Below are positions 1 through 5,638 of a stretch of 5,861 nucleotides of DNA, one piece after another. A model generated the notes under the pieces. That model made no database searches. It was not told the DNA's origin and saw nothing but the letters and a program-made list of their open reading frames with translations. The stretch is from Nitrospira sp. (GTDB taxonomy: Bacteria; Nitrospirota; Nitrospiria; Nitrospirales; Nitrospiraceae), in assembly GCA_016873525.1 (NCBI GenBank), contig VGXD01000142.1, positions 1-5,861 of the forward strand, written 5' to 3'. The number at the start of each line of letters is the position of its first letter. Position 1 is the stretch's first letter. Made by a program: the position numbers and the translations under genes.

Positions 1-1628
1 ACGCAAACCCGTGCCTTGCTGGTCTTGTAGGCCGGGATGAAGTTGCCCGAACCGAGCAGGTTGTTGTTGCTGAATTGGACGGTGAACTGCTGGGCGTCGG
101 GAGCCTGGCTGGTCACCTGCACCGCAAAATCCGATTGGTACTTGCCAGGGAACATGCGGTCCGCCATCTGGTTGAGAATCTGCGCCAGCTTGGCCGCGTG
201 GTTCTGGCTGACGGCGAAGATGATCGACTTCCCGATCTCGCCGCTGATGGGGTCGCGCAGGGCGTTCTCGATAAACGTCTTGCAGAAGAGCTTGTTGGTG
301 GCGTCGGCGAAGAAGCGCTTCTCGAACTCCCGCTGCTTGAAGGCCTGTTGCTGATCCTCGCCGGTGTCATCCGTAAACGCTACGACGAACCCTTCTTCGG
401 AAAGTAGTTGAGTCGTGATGTCAGTGCGGGCATCGACGACGGTGGGATTGATCAGGTAGCCCTCCTTCACGCCGTCGAGCAGGGAGTAACGGAAGGTCGG
501 CTGGCTATTCTCGCAGCCGAAAGTACGGTAGGTATCGAGGAGCAATCGACGCTCAGCCTCGCGCGGGTCGCGTGTGCCCGGGTTCGAGCTGTCGAACCGA
601 TGCAGGTAGTCACGCGGCGTGGCGGTCAGGCCGAGCTTGTAACCGATGAAGTGGTCGAAGACCGCGCGGGCGTTGCCGCCGATGGAGCGGTGTGCTTCAT
701 CGGAGATCACGAGATCGAAGTCGGTCGGTGAAAAGAGCTTCTGATACTTGTTGTTGAAGAGCAGGGACTGCACCGTGGTGACGACGATCTCCGCGCGCCG
801 CCAGTCGTCCCGGTTCTCCTTGTAGATGACGGTCTGGAAGTCGACGGACAGCAGCGTGGCGAAAGCCTTCTTGGCCTGATCTTCGAGCTCGAGGCGATCG
901 ACCAGAAAGAGCACGCGCCGCACGTTGCCGGAGCGCAGGAAGAGCTTGATAACAGCGGCGGCGGTCAGGGTCTTGCCGGTGCCGGTGGCCATCTCGAACA
1001 GGAAGCGGTCTTTGCCCTCCCCGACCGCAGCCTGTAGGCGATGGATGGCCTTGAGCTGATAAGGCCGAAGAAAGCGGAGTTTGTTGGCCTGGATATAGCC
1101 GGCCCGTTCCGTCTCGTTCTTCCACCCGGCCTCCGACTGGTAGTTCGGGCGCTGCGTGAGCACGATGTAGTCCTCACCCACCCCCTCCGCGGTCAAGCGC
1201 TCCGGATCCGGAGTGACCTTCTGGTAGCCAACGATCGAGTCGGGCGTCGGAAACGAGGTGATGACGTAAGGATTGCCTCGTTCGAGATCCCAGAAGTAGT
1301 GCAGGTTGCCGTTGGAAAGGATGACAAAGCGGCAATGCTGCGAGCGGGCATACTTGCGCGCTTGTTCTTTCGCCGTGAGCGGATTCTTGTCCTCGGCCTT
1401 GGCCTCGAGGACGATGACCGGGACACCATTGGCATCCAGGAGGAGGAAGTCGACGAATCCTCTTGCGACCTTTTCGAAGTTATCGCCGAGCGTGTCTAGG
1501 TCGGTTGACTTGATCCTGATGCTGGGTTCAAGACAAATGTTGGCAGGGGCATTCCCTTCAGGAAAGAAGCGCCAGCCAGCCGCTTCGAGTAACTTGTTAA
1601 TCTTGATGCGGGCTGTGGCTTCCTTCAT
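1..1628 (-). CDS. hsdR: Type I restriction endonuclease R subunit, 5' part (3' end beyond window)
   Basis: The motor and nuclease subunit of a type I restriction-modification complex translocates DNA with ATP and cuts unmodified DNA, together with HsdM and HsdS. Seen: 542 uninterrupted codons starting MKEATARIKINKLLEAAGW. A PD-(D/E)xK-type nuclease domain lies at about residues 40-115, with D60 in GFVDFLLLD and E75-A-K77 in VIVLEAKAE. The SF2 helicase motifs follow in order: LRPYQ (187-191), Walker A ATGTGKT (214-220), VVTTVQSL (282-289), SDEAH (309-313), LTATP (334-338) and a motif-IV-like KSIIFAVSQNHA (466-477). It resembles the EcoEI-like R family, from memory about 800 residues, so roughly the last third (rest of helicase lobe 2 and the C-terminal domain) lies off the left edge. 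The ATG at 1628 is the only good in-frame start; no strong Shine-Dalgarno precedes it. hsdM and hsdS are expected further left. The identification is firm; the class (EcoEI-like) is less so. Confidence 0.95.
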   Translation of the reverse strand, partial: MKEATARIKINKLLEAAGWRFFPEGNAPANICLEPSIRIKSTDLDTLGDNFEKVARGFVDFLLLDANGVPVIVLEAKAEDKNPLTAKEQARKYARSQHCRFVILSNGNLHYFWDLERGNPYVITSFPTPDSIVGYQKVTPDPERLTAEGVGEDYIVLTQRPNYQSEAGWKNETERAGYIQANKLRFLRPYQLKAIHRLQAAVGEGKDRFLFEMATGTGKTLTAAAVIKLFLRSGNVRRVLFLVDRLELEDQAKKAFATLLSVDFQTVIYKENRDDWRRAEIVVTTVQSLLFNNKYQKLFSPTDFDLVISDEAHRSIGGNARAVFDHFIGYKLGLTATPRDYLHRFDSSNPGTRDPREAERRLLLDTYRTFGCENSQPTFRYSLLDGVKEGYLINPTVVDARTDITTQLLSEEGFVVAFTDDTGEDQQQAFKQREFEKRFFADATNKLFCKTFIENALRDPISGEIGKSIIFAVSQNHAAKLAQILNQMADRMFPGKYQSDFAVQVTSQAPDAQQFTVQFSNNNLLGSGNFIPAYKTSKARVC

Positions 1629-1675
1629 GAGTGCTGCACCAAGGCATGGTTGACATGGCCGGCGGCATTTACGCG

Positions 1676-1704
1676 ATTCTCTACTGATCTCAGTGGCTTG
1701 TCAA
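1676..1704 (-). promoter_or_regulatory. Candidate sigma70-type promoter of hsdR
   Basis: On the minus strand a perfect -35 box TTGACA (1699-1704) is followed by a 17-nt spacer and a -10 box GAGAAT (1676-1681, 4 of 6 matches to TATAAT). The predicted transcription start is near 1669, giving a leader of about 40 nt before the hsdR ATG. The box is in the only gap upstream of hsdR and points the right way. It is predicted from the sequence only. Confidence 0.55.
1683..1694. promoter_or_regulatory. Near-palindrome inside the hsdR promoter spacer, possible operator
   Basis: ACTGAGATCAGT (minus strand) has 5-bp inverted arms ACTGA/TCAGT around a 2-bp centre. It sits wholly between the -35 and -10 boxes of the hsdR promoter candidate. 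A dimeric repressor bound here would block RNA polymerase. The position is suggestive, but a 12-bp near-palindrome can arise by chance, and no regulator gene is visible nearby. Confidence 0.3.
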
Positions 1705-1713
1705 CGCGCTGGC

Positions 1714-1740
1714 GGCCATGCCGTGCTGAGGCCAATGGCC
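1714..1740. other. GC-rich stem-loop just after the DUF393 gene
   Basis: GGCCAT (1714-1719) pairs with ATGGCC (1735-1740), and an inner GCC pairs with GGC across a 2-nt bulge, around a 7-nt loop. The structure begins 4 nt past the minus-strand stop of the DUF393 gene and lies upstream of the hsdR promoter. It could help end or protect the DUF393 transcript, but no U-run follows it, so it is not called an intrinsic terminator. Confidence 0.35.
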
Positions 1741-1744
1741 TCCC

Positions 1745-2140
1745 CTATCGCAACGGAATCCGGCCAAACCAGCGGTATCTGTAGCGGGCGATGAGGCGGT
1801 AGACAAGATAGGCGAGCGGGCGCATGAGGGGAACGTTGAGCAGGACCAGCCAGAAGCGCCCGCCCCTCAGACTGGGCAGGAGCGGCAGAAACGCATCCAG
1901 CCCACGGCTGATGCGCCCGTCCTGCTCGATCAGAAACGCCACGTCAGGTCGGCCCGGTTGATAGTCGGCTCCGAGACAACGGGCTGCTTCCTCGCTCTGG
2001 TACGGCACGAACCGGACCTGATGCCCTTGCCGCTCGCAGTCCAATCGTTCCAGACCTTGTTTCGCGGTCACGCAGAGCCGGCACTCTCCGTCATAAATCA
2101 GGACCAACTCCTGTCCTGTCTGTTCGATCCTCTCAACCAT
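1745..2140 (-). CDS. DCC-family thiol-disulfide oxidoreductase-like protein (DUF393)
   Basis: A 131-residue protein of the DUF393/DCC family, annotated by homology as predicted thiol-disulfide oxidoreductases; the true substrate is unknown. Seen: the family signature YDGECRLC (16-23) with a CxxC pair (C20, C23) right after the first beta strand (LVLIYD). Next come a VRFVPYQSEEA strand/helix (42-52), a middle DVAFLIEQDGRISRG segment (66-80), a hydrophobic stretch (97-113) and the family-typical Arg/Tyr-rich tail (YRLIARYRYRWFGRIPLR). The ATG at 2140 was chosen because GGTGGAG precedes it closely and the protein then begins just before the domain. An in-frame TTG at 2224 would add 28 residues of unlikely sequence. 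It is divergent from the membrane-protein gene at 2248, with a 107-bp gap in which I see no convincing promoter on this strand. No signal peptide is visible, so it is probably cytoplasmic or membrane-associated. Confidence 0.85.
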   Translation of the reverse strand: MVERIEQTGQELVLIYDGECRLCVTAKQGLERLDCERQGHQVRFVPYQSEEAARCLGADYQPGRPDVAFLIEQDGRISRGLDAFLPLLPSLRGGRFWLVLLNVPLMRPLAYLVYRLIARYRYRWFGRIPLR

Positions 2141-2211
2141 TGGCTCCACCAACTGAGCGGTGGTCTCGCTGCACCATGCGGTTATCCACTCTAGGCGGCC
2201 GCAATCCTCTC

Positions 2212-2240
2212 TTGTCCCAAGCAAAGCCCTCCGGTATAGT
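2212..2240 (+). promoter_or_regulatory. Candidate promoter of the small membrane-protein gene
   Basis: TTGTCC (2212-2217, 4 of 6 to TTGACA), a 17-nt spacer and TATAGT (2235-2240, 5 of 6 to TATAAT). The -10 box ends 7 nt before the ATG at 2248, so transcription would start at or next to the start codon. No Shine-Dalgarno sequence fits between them, which points to a leaderless mRNA. Confidence 0.55.
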
Positions 2241-2247
2241 CCGACCC

Positions 2248-2646
2248 ATGAAGGCCCACCGCATCATGGCCGGGCTGCTGACCGGGCTCGTACTCCTGGC
2301 CCTCTGGCAACGGATGGGACAGGCGCCGGCCTCTGCCTGGGCCAGACTGGCTTGGGATGGGTTTTTGTTCGGGCTGCCATTGATCCTGGGAGGATTTCTG
2401 CTCGCCGGAGCCAGGTGGGCCTTGATGGCCGGCATCATCTACGGCACGGTCGGACTGGCCCTGGATATTTCGACCCTTGTCCAGGCCCTCTCGCAGGCTG
2501 AGACTCAGACTGACCTGTCCGGCACGCTGATGGTCAGCAGTCTCACCGGCCTGCTCAACTTCCTGCTCATCCTGTTCGGCGGACGCGGCTTCCTGGATGT
2601 CACTTCAGTCGGAAAGTCTACACAGTCAGAAGGTCGTACAGTCTGA
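2248..2646 (+). CDS. Small four-helix integral membrane protein, function unknown
   Basis: A 132-residue protein that I do not recognise. It starts MKAHRIMAG and shows four hydrophobic segments long enough to cross the membrane: about 7-20, 38-54, 57-77 and 94-112. A positively charged N-terminus suggests an inside start. No catalytic motif is visible. The last 13 residues (120-132) are encoded by the AGTC-type repeat, so the tail is low-information and probably not conserved. The ATG at 2248 was chosen because it directly precedes the first helix. In-frame TTG (2140) and ATG (2176) starts would add a polar, Arg/Pro-rich stretch and would lie upstream of the -10 box. It is the only plus-strand gene in the window, divergent from the DUF393 gene and convergent with the O-methyltransferase. 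Confidence 0.7.
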   Translation: MKAHRIMAGLLTGLVLLALWQRMGQAPASAWARLAWDGFLFGLPLILGGFLLAGARWALMAGIIYGTVGLALDISTLVQALSQAETQTDLSGTLMVSSLTGLLNFLLILFGGRGFLDVTSVGKSTQSEGRTV

Positions 2647-2688
2647 AGGTCTGTGATTTTAGGACGCTGACTTTCTGACTTTACGACT
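2607..2688. repeat. Degenerate 12-bp word AGTC-N-K-AA-R-GTC, three direct and two inverted copies
   Basis: Direct copies are AGTCGGAAAGTC (2607-2618), AGTCAGAAGGTC (2624-2635) and AGTCTGAAGGTC (2640-2651). Inverted copies, read on the minus strand, are AGTCAGAAAGTC (2669-2680) and AGTCGTAAAGTC (2677-2688), overlapping by 4 bp. Direct copies are 16-17 bp apart. The first two lie inside the membrane-protein gene and the third holds its stop codon; the inverted ones lie just past the O-methyltransferase stop. The block fills the convergent gap. Confidence 0.8.
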
Positions 2689-2690
2689 TT
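2624..2690. terminator. Probable bidirectional terminator hairpin at the convergent junction
   Basis: AGTCAGAAGGTC (2624-2635) pairs with GACTTTCTGACT (2669-2680) over 12 positions, with one G-T wobble and a 33-nt loop. The copy at 2607-2618 can pair with the same arm equally well. On the plus strand a modest T-rich run (CTTTT, 2687-2691) follows at a short distance. The position, between two convergent genes, suits a two-way terminator. The loop is long and the U-run weak, so efficiency is uncertain. Confidence 0.45.
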
Positions 2691-2694
2691 TGCC

Positions 2695-3705
2695 TTATAG
2701 GCGGGCCTCAAGCAAGCCCCCCTCCCAATCCTCCGTCCCCTTTTTCATCTTGAGCGATCGCACGGAAGCAAACCCGGCTTCGCGCAGCCAGGCTCGAACA
2801 TCCTCGACATGGTAGGTATTGCCGCCCTCGGTGAACAGCAGCATGGTGACGGCAAAGAGATTGGCTTCCTGGGGATACAACCCCTGCCGGTCCAGCACAA
2901 AGCCATCCTGGATGAGCAGCCTCCCGCCGGGATTCAAGGCGGACGCCAGCTTTCGAAAGAGCCATTGATTGTCGGCCGGCGAATAGATGTGCAGGACGTT
3001 GGAATACCAGATCGCGTCGTACCGGCCGGGAATCGTCTTGGCCATGAAGTCCAGCGGAAGATAGGACAGCCGCCTGCCCTGTTTGAGCGGAGCGGCAATC
3101 TGCCGCGCCACCTCCAAAGCCGGGGCCCTGTCGCAGACCGTGGCTTGGAGCCCTGGATTGGCGGCCAGAAAAGCCAGGGCATAGGTGCCGGGACCTCCGC
3201 CCAAATCCAGCAAGGTCTTGCCCCCGCGCAAATTCACTTGCTTGGCGACGTGAGAGGCCACGTCCATCGACCGCTGGTGCATGGCCCAGCTAAACTGCCT
3301 GCGATAGGCCGGATCATCGGGGTCTTCATGATCGAGGGGCCGTCCCGTTTTGACGCAGTCGGTCAAGCAAGACCAGTCATCCCATTGGCTGCGCAGCAGT
3401 TCGAGGTAGGCCCCGCGATAGAGCGGATGGCTGCCGTTTAACTCGCGGCCTGCGACAGGCCCGTTCCGATAGCTGGCGCCCTGCTTCTTGAGCACGCCGG
3501 CGCCGGCCAGGTTGCGGCACAGAATCTCGATTCCCCGCTGGCTCACATGAAGACGTTTCGCCAGGGCCGGGATCGTCCAGGAGCGGGAGCCGAGGGCGGT
3601 GAAGAGGTCCAGCTCAAGCGCGGTCAGCAACACGCGGGGCAGGCGGTAGGCAAAGACCGCGTCCCGAAACTCGTCGAAACTGCGCAGGGTCGGCACGCGC
3701 GTCAT
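2695..3705 (-). CDS. SAM-dependent O-methyltransferase, plant/acetylserotonin OMT-like
   Basis: A 336-residue class I methyltransferase that should move a methyl group from S-adenosylmethionine to a hydroxyl or similar group on a small molecule; the acceptor is not predictable. Seen: an N-terminal winged-helix dimerisation domain (about 12-75, with LTALELDLFTAL and WTIPALAKRLHVS), SAM motif I LLDLGGGPGTYA (165-176), acidic ribose-binding D192 in ATVCDRAP, a motif-II region YDAIWYSNVLHIYSP (229-243) in which H239 stands where the family has its catalytic His, LNPGGRLLIQD (257-267), and a closing TEDWEGGLLEARL. Length and domain order are normal for the family, which includes bacteriochlorophyll and carotenoid OMTs. 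The ATG at 3705 was chosen over an upstream in-frame start at 3756 because AAGGAG lies 6 nt before it. It is last in the minus-strand gene row, 20 nt after the previous stop, and ends at the repeat hairpin. Confidence 0.88.
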   Translation of the reverse strand: MTRVPTLRSFDEFRDAVFAYRLPRVLLTALELDLFTALGSRSWTIPALAKRLHVSQRGIEILCRNLAGAGVLKKQGASYRNGPVAGRELNGSHPLYRGAYLELLRSQWDDWSCLTDCVKTGRPLDHEDPDDPAYRRQFSWAMHQRSMDVASHVAKQVNLRGGKTLLDLGGGPGTYALAFLAANPGLQATVCDRAPALEVARQIAAPLKQGRRLSYLPLDFMAKTIPGRYDAIWYSNVLHIYSPADNQWLFRKLASALNPGGRLLIQDGFVLDRQGLYPQEANLFAVTMLLFTEGGNTYHVEDVRAWLREAGFASVRSLKMKKGTEDWEGGLLEARL

Positions 3706-3711
3706 GGGCCT

Positions 3712-3717
3712 CTCCTT
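3712..3717 (-). promoter_or_regulatory. Strong ribosome binding site of the O-methyltransferase
   Basis: AAGGAG on the minus strand, 6 nt before the ATG at 3705. It settles the start and lies in the 20-nt gap after the preceding gene, so the methyltransferase can be translated independently from the shared mRNA. Confidence 0.8.
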
Positions 3718-3725
3718 GTCTTGTC

Positions 3726-4166
3726 CTAGCGCCCGGCGATCTGCTGCCGGCACCACCGGATGGCCTGCGCGACCTCGTCCCGTTTCGCAAAGTCCACCGG
3801 ACGCTGAAACAGCACCGCCACGTAGGCATCGGTCATCTCGGTCTGCTCCTCAAAGCCGGCGCCGAGAAACGTTTTCCTGACTTTCGAGACGGCGGGTTGC
3901 AGATAGTACTTTGCTTGCTTGGCCAGTTCGTCCGCGCCCAGATCCTCCGGCGTACCGTCCGAAAGCAGGCTCATGATGTCGTCCATGGCCATGCCCATCT
4001 GGCAGATCAGGCGGCCGTCCGGCGTGATCTCCACGAGCCAGCCGTCATCGCCCAGTTCGAGCGCCAGGGCCCCGCCAGGTTCCAATTCGTATAGCTCCGG
4101 CTCGACCTGACGCAAGAACGTGCGCGCGTCCTCCCATGCCGGCGACATGGCCTGGGGCTCGCTCAT
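3726..4166 (-). CDS. Acidic 146-residue protein of unknown function
   Basis: I do not recognise this protein. It begins MSEPQAMSPAWEDARTFLRQ. Seen: a predicted helix (11-24), a beta-like ALALELGDDGWLVEITPDGRLICQMG (33-58), a helical MDDIMSLLSDG (61-71), a long helical stretch (78-100) and a closing segment (112-145) with a strand (AYVAVLFQRP) and a helix (DEVAQAIRWCRQQ). No signal peptide or membrane segment is visible. The strand-turn-strand and helix pattern loosely recalls small alpha/beta chaperone-like folds such as CesT or YbjN; this is only a fold impression. The start at 4166 is supported by an ATGA overlap with the stop of the TPR gene and by GGGAGG about 9 nt upstream, so translation is probably coupled. 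An alternative ATG lies at 4148. Neighbours suggest it works with the TPR protein or the methyltransferase. Confidence 0.75.
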   Translation of the reverse strand: MSEPQAMSPAWEDARTFLRQVEPELYELEPGGALALELGDDGWLVEITPDGRLICQMGMAMDDIMSLLSDGTPEDLGADELAKQAKYYLQPAVSKVRKTFLGAGFEEQTEMTDAYVAVLFQRPVDFAKRDEVAQAIRWCRQQIAGR

Positions 4167-4999
4167 GCGCGCGGCCCTCCCGGCAAGGAGGCGCCCGGCC
4201 CTTCCCTGGCGAGGTAGGCCCGCATGGCTTCGAGCCGCTTGGTATTTTCTTCCAGCTTGGGCAGGTGATATTTCCGGTCCATCCTGACGACCTGTTCGAG
4301 CAGATCGGCGGCTTCCTGAATCCGGCCGAGCGCCTCGTAACACTGCACCATCACGTAGCGCGCGCCGCCGGTGCGCAACTCGTCGCCGTTTCGCTCGGCC
4401 ACGGCCTGGCTTGTCCGGCAACAAGCCATGGCCTCGTCGTATTTGCCCTGGGCCAGGTAGGTCCGGCCCGTCATGCGCCAGGCATCCGCAATGCCCCCTT
4501 GATTGCCAAGCCGGCGCATCAACGTCAGGGACTGCTCGTAGTACCGCAGGGCCTCGTCGCCTTGGCCTGTCTCACGCGCCACCAGGCCAAGGTCGGAATA
4601 GAGCACCGCCAGCCCCGTTTCGTCGCCGACCTTCTGCATGATGTCCAACGCTTCCAGGTAATAGGCCCTGGCTCGGTCCCATTCGCCGGCATCGGCTCGG
4701 AGATTGCCCAAGTTGGCCAGGGTCGTGCCGATCCCGCGATCGTCGCCCAGAATCTTTTGCAGCTCCAACACTTCCTGGTAATAGACCTGCGCCTGTTCGC
4801 GCCTGCCGCTGACCGCGCAGATATTGCCCAGGTTGCCCAAGGTCGCCGCCAGGGCCCGCCGGTCCCCGCTGAGCCGGTCGCACTCCAGGGCCTGGGAGTA
4901 ACAAACATAGGCCTCGGTGTAGAACCCGCGTGAAAAATGCTCGTTGCCTTGGCCGTTGAGTTGTTCGGAATTGGTCTGGATCATGGCGGCAACCGTCAC
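4163..4999 (-). CDS. Tetratricopeptide repeat protein with six 40-residue-period repeats
   Basis: A 278-residue protein built almost wholly of TPRs, helix pairs that form a scaffold for binding other proteins. Seen: repeats starting near residues 10, 50, 90, 130, 170 and 210, with equivalent cores TLGNLGNICAVSG, TLANLGNLRADAG, LYSDLGLVARETG, AWRMTGRTYLAQG and YVMVQCYEALG, each followed by a YY..AL or similar second helix and a GD.-type linker. The spacing of exactly 40 residues, rather than the usual 34, matches the longer TPR class seen in LGN/Pins/Rapsyn-like proteins. There is no signal peptide or membrane segment, so it is probably cytoplasmic. The start is a GTG at 4999 overlapping the upstream stop by 4 nt (GTGA); an ATG at 4984, 5 codons in, is an equally possible start, and neither has a strong Shine-Dalgarno. 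Its stop overlaps the next gene's ATG. The partner protein is unknown; neighbouring products are the obvious candidates. Confidence 0.88.
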   Translation of the reverse strand: MTVAAMIQTNSEQLNGQGNEHFSRGFYTEAYVCYSQALECDRLSGDRRALAATLGNLGNICAVSGRREQAQVYYQEVLELQKILGDDRGIGTTLANLGNLRADAGEWDRARAYYLEALDIMQKVGDETGLAVLYSDLGLVARETGQGDEALRYYEQSLTLMRRLGNQGGIADAWRMTGRTYLAQGKYDEAMACCRTSQAVAERNGDELRTGGARYVMVQCYEALGRIQEAADLLEQVVRMDRKYHLPKLEENTKRLEAMRAYLAREGPGASLPGGPRA

Positions 5000-5592
5000 A
5001 CGCTCAGGGCATGTTCCACCGCGGCCTTCGCCCCGGTCAGGATCGAGGCGCCATCCCCCACAAGAATCGCATCGAACTGATACTTGAGGAGCCGCTGGAG
5101 TCCTTCGCGCGCCTTGGCCCCATCCGCGTATTTCTCGACCGGCAACATCGAGAGGGCCCCGGCCGGTTTGCCGATCAAGGCGTCCCCCACGATCAGAACC
5201 CCCTTGCCCTGCTGGATGAATAGGGCCGACTCCCCCGGCGACTTCTGATCCTTGAGATGGACGACCCAGATGCCGCCCGGAAGCAATTCGCCGTCCCGAT
5301 AGGTCTTGTCGGCGACAATCGTCATCTGCGAGGCATCGGCCTCCGGCACGAAAACCCGGCAGCCGAAGTCGGCCCGACAGGCCGAGGCTTCCCGCTCATG
5401 GTCCCGGTTCGTACAGAGCAGGTAGTCCACGGCGCCGCCCTTCCTGATCATCAACGTGGCCTCACCCGTCATGGGAGGCGGGTCCACCAGCACCCGATGC
5501 TCTCCCACGGTCAGAAAGAGCCCGTTGAAGTCGAGCTGTTTCTCCTGCGAGAACCAGGACCACTGCCAGATGCCGGGCAGGAGTTGCTTCAC
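4996..5592 (-). CDS. Metallo-beta-lactamase-fold protein with degenerate metal site
   Basis: A 198-residue protein that follows the MBL fold: an opening GIWQW (7-11), the first beta sandwich (GLFLTVGEHRVLVDPPP, 24-40), a metal-motif region LLCTNRDHERE (58-68), SPGESALFI (118-126), IVGDALIG (134-141) and ILVGDGASI (176-184). Canonical members carry HxHxDH, a His before SPGS, a GD and a late GH. Here HxHxDH reads C60-T-N62-R-D64-H65, the His before SPG is K117, the bridging D137 is kept and the late His is D180. It may bind one metal through D64, H65, D137 and D180, or be non-catalytic. I recall TNRDH-type MBL relatives, so this may be a family state and not decay. The start is GTG at 5592 with AAGGA 4 nt upstream; no in-frame ATG fits. 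It overlaps the TPR gene by 4 nt. Length is normal for a minimal MBL domain. Confidence 0.75.
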   Translation of the reverse strand: MKQLLPGIWQWSWFSQEKQLDFNGLFLTVGEHRVLVDPPPMTGEATLMIRKGGAVDYLLCTNRDHEREASACRADFGCRVFVPEADASQMTIVADKTYRDGELLPGGIWVVHLKDQKSPGESALFIQQGKGVLIVGDALIGKPAGALSMLPVEKYADGAKAREGLQRLLKYQFDAILVGDGASILTGAKAAVEHALSV

Positions 5593-5634
5593 GTCTTCCT
5601 TCTCACTTGCTGCTTTTCACTTGTTACGTTTCAC
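5593..5634 (-). repeat. Three 14-bp GTGA-type tandem units leading into the MBL-fold start codon
   Basis: On the minus strand, 5634 to 5593 reads GTGAAACGTAACAA, GTGAAAAGCAGCAA and GTGAGAAGGAAGAC. The next base begins GTGAAGCAAC, which is the GTG start of the MBL-fold gene, in the same 14-bp phase. The last unit also supplies the Shine-Dalgarno (AAGGA). The units agree at GTGA, at A6 and at A11, and are otherwise degenerate. Confidence 0.65.
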
Positions 5635-5638
5635 CGCC

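Noticed and set aside
75..731. Plus-strand ORFs of 110 and 107 codons opposite hsdR
   Set aside because: They are antisense shadows of a well-supported gene, caused by GC-rich codon bias, with no recognisable domain.
113..1435. Several short minus-strand ORFs in the hsdR region that could suggest a broken gene
   Set aside because: They are in other frames. The real frame from 1628 to the left edge has no stop and carries every expected motif.
1681..1720. Integron attC or dif-type recombination site in the gap upstream of hsdR
   Set aside because: There are inverted words but no matching core sites, and no recombinase gene is in the window.
2141..2224. TTG start at 2224 for the DUF393 protein, and TTG start at 2140 for the membrane protein
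   Set aside because: Both would make the divergent genes overlap through non-domain sequence. The ATGs at 2140 and 2248 fit the domain and membrane-helix limits.
2607..2688. CRISPR-like array
   Set aside because: The copies are 12 bp, degenerate, 4-17 bp apart and in both orientations, with no uniform spacers and no cas gene.
2809..3441. A 210-codon plus-strand ORF opposite the methyltransferase
   Set aside because: It is the shadow of a gene with clear SAM-binding motifs, and its product looks like no known protein.
4136..4933. A 265-codon plus-strand ORF opposite the TPR gene
   Set aside because: The TPR repeats on the other strand are unmistakable. This ORF is their mirror and has no domain of its own.
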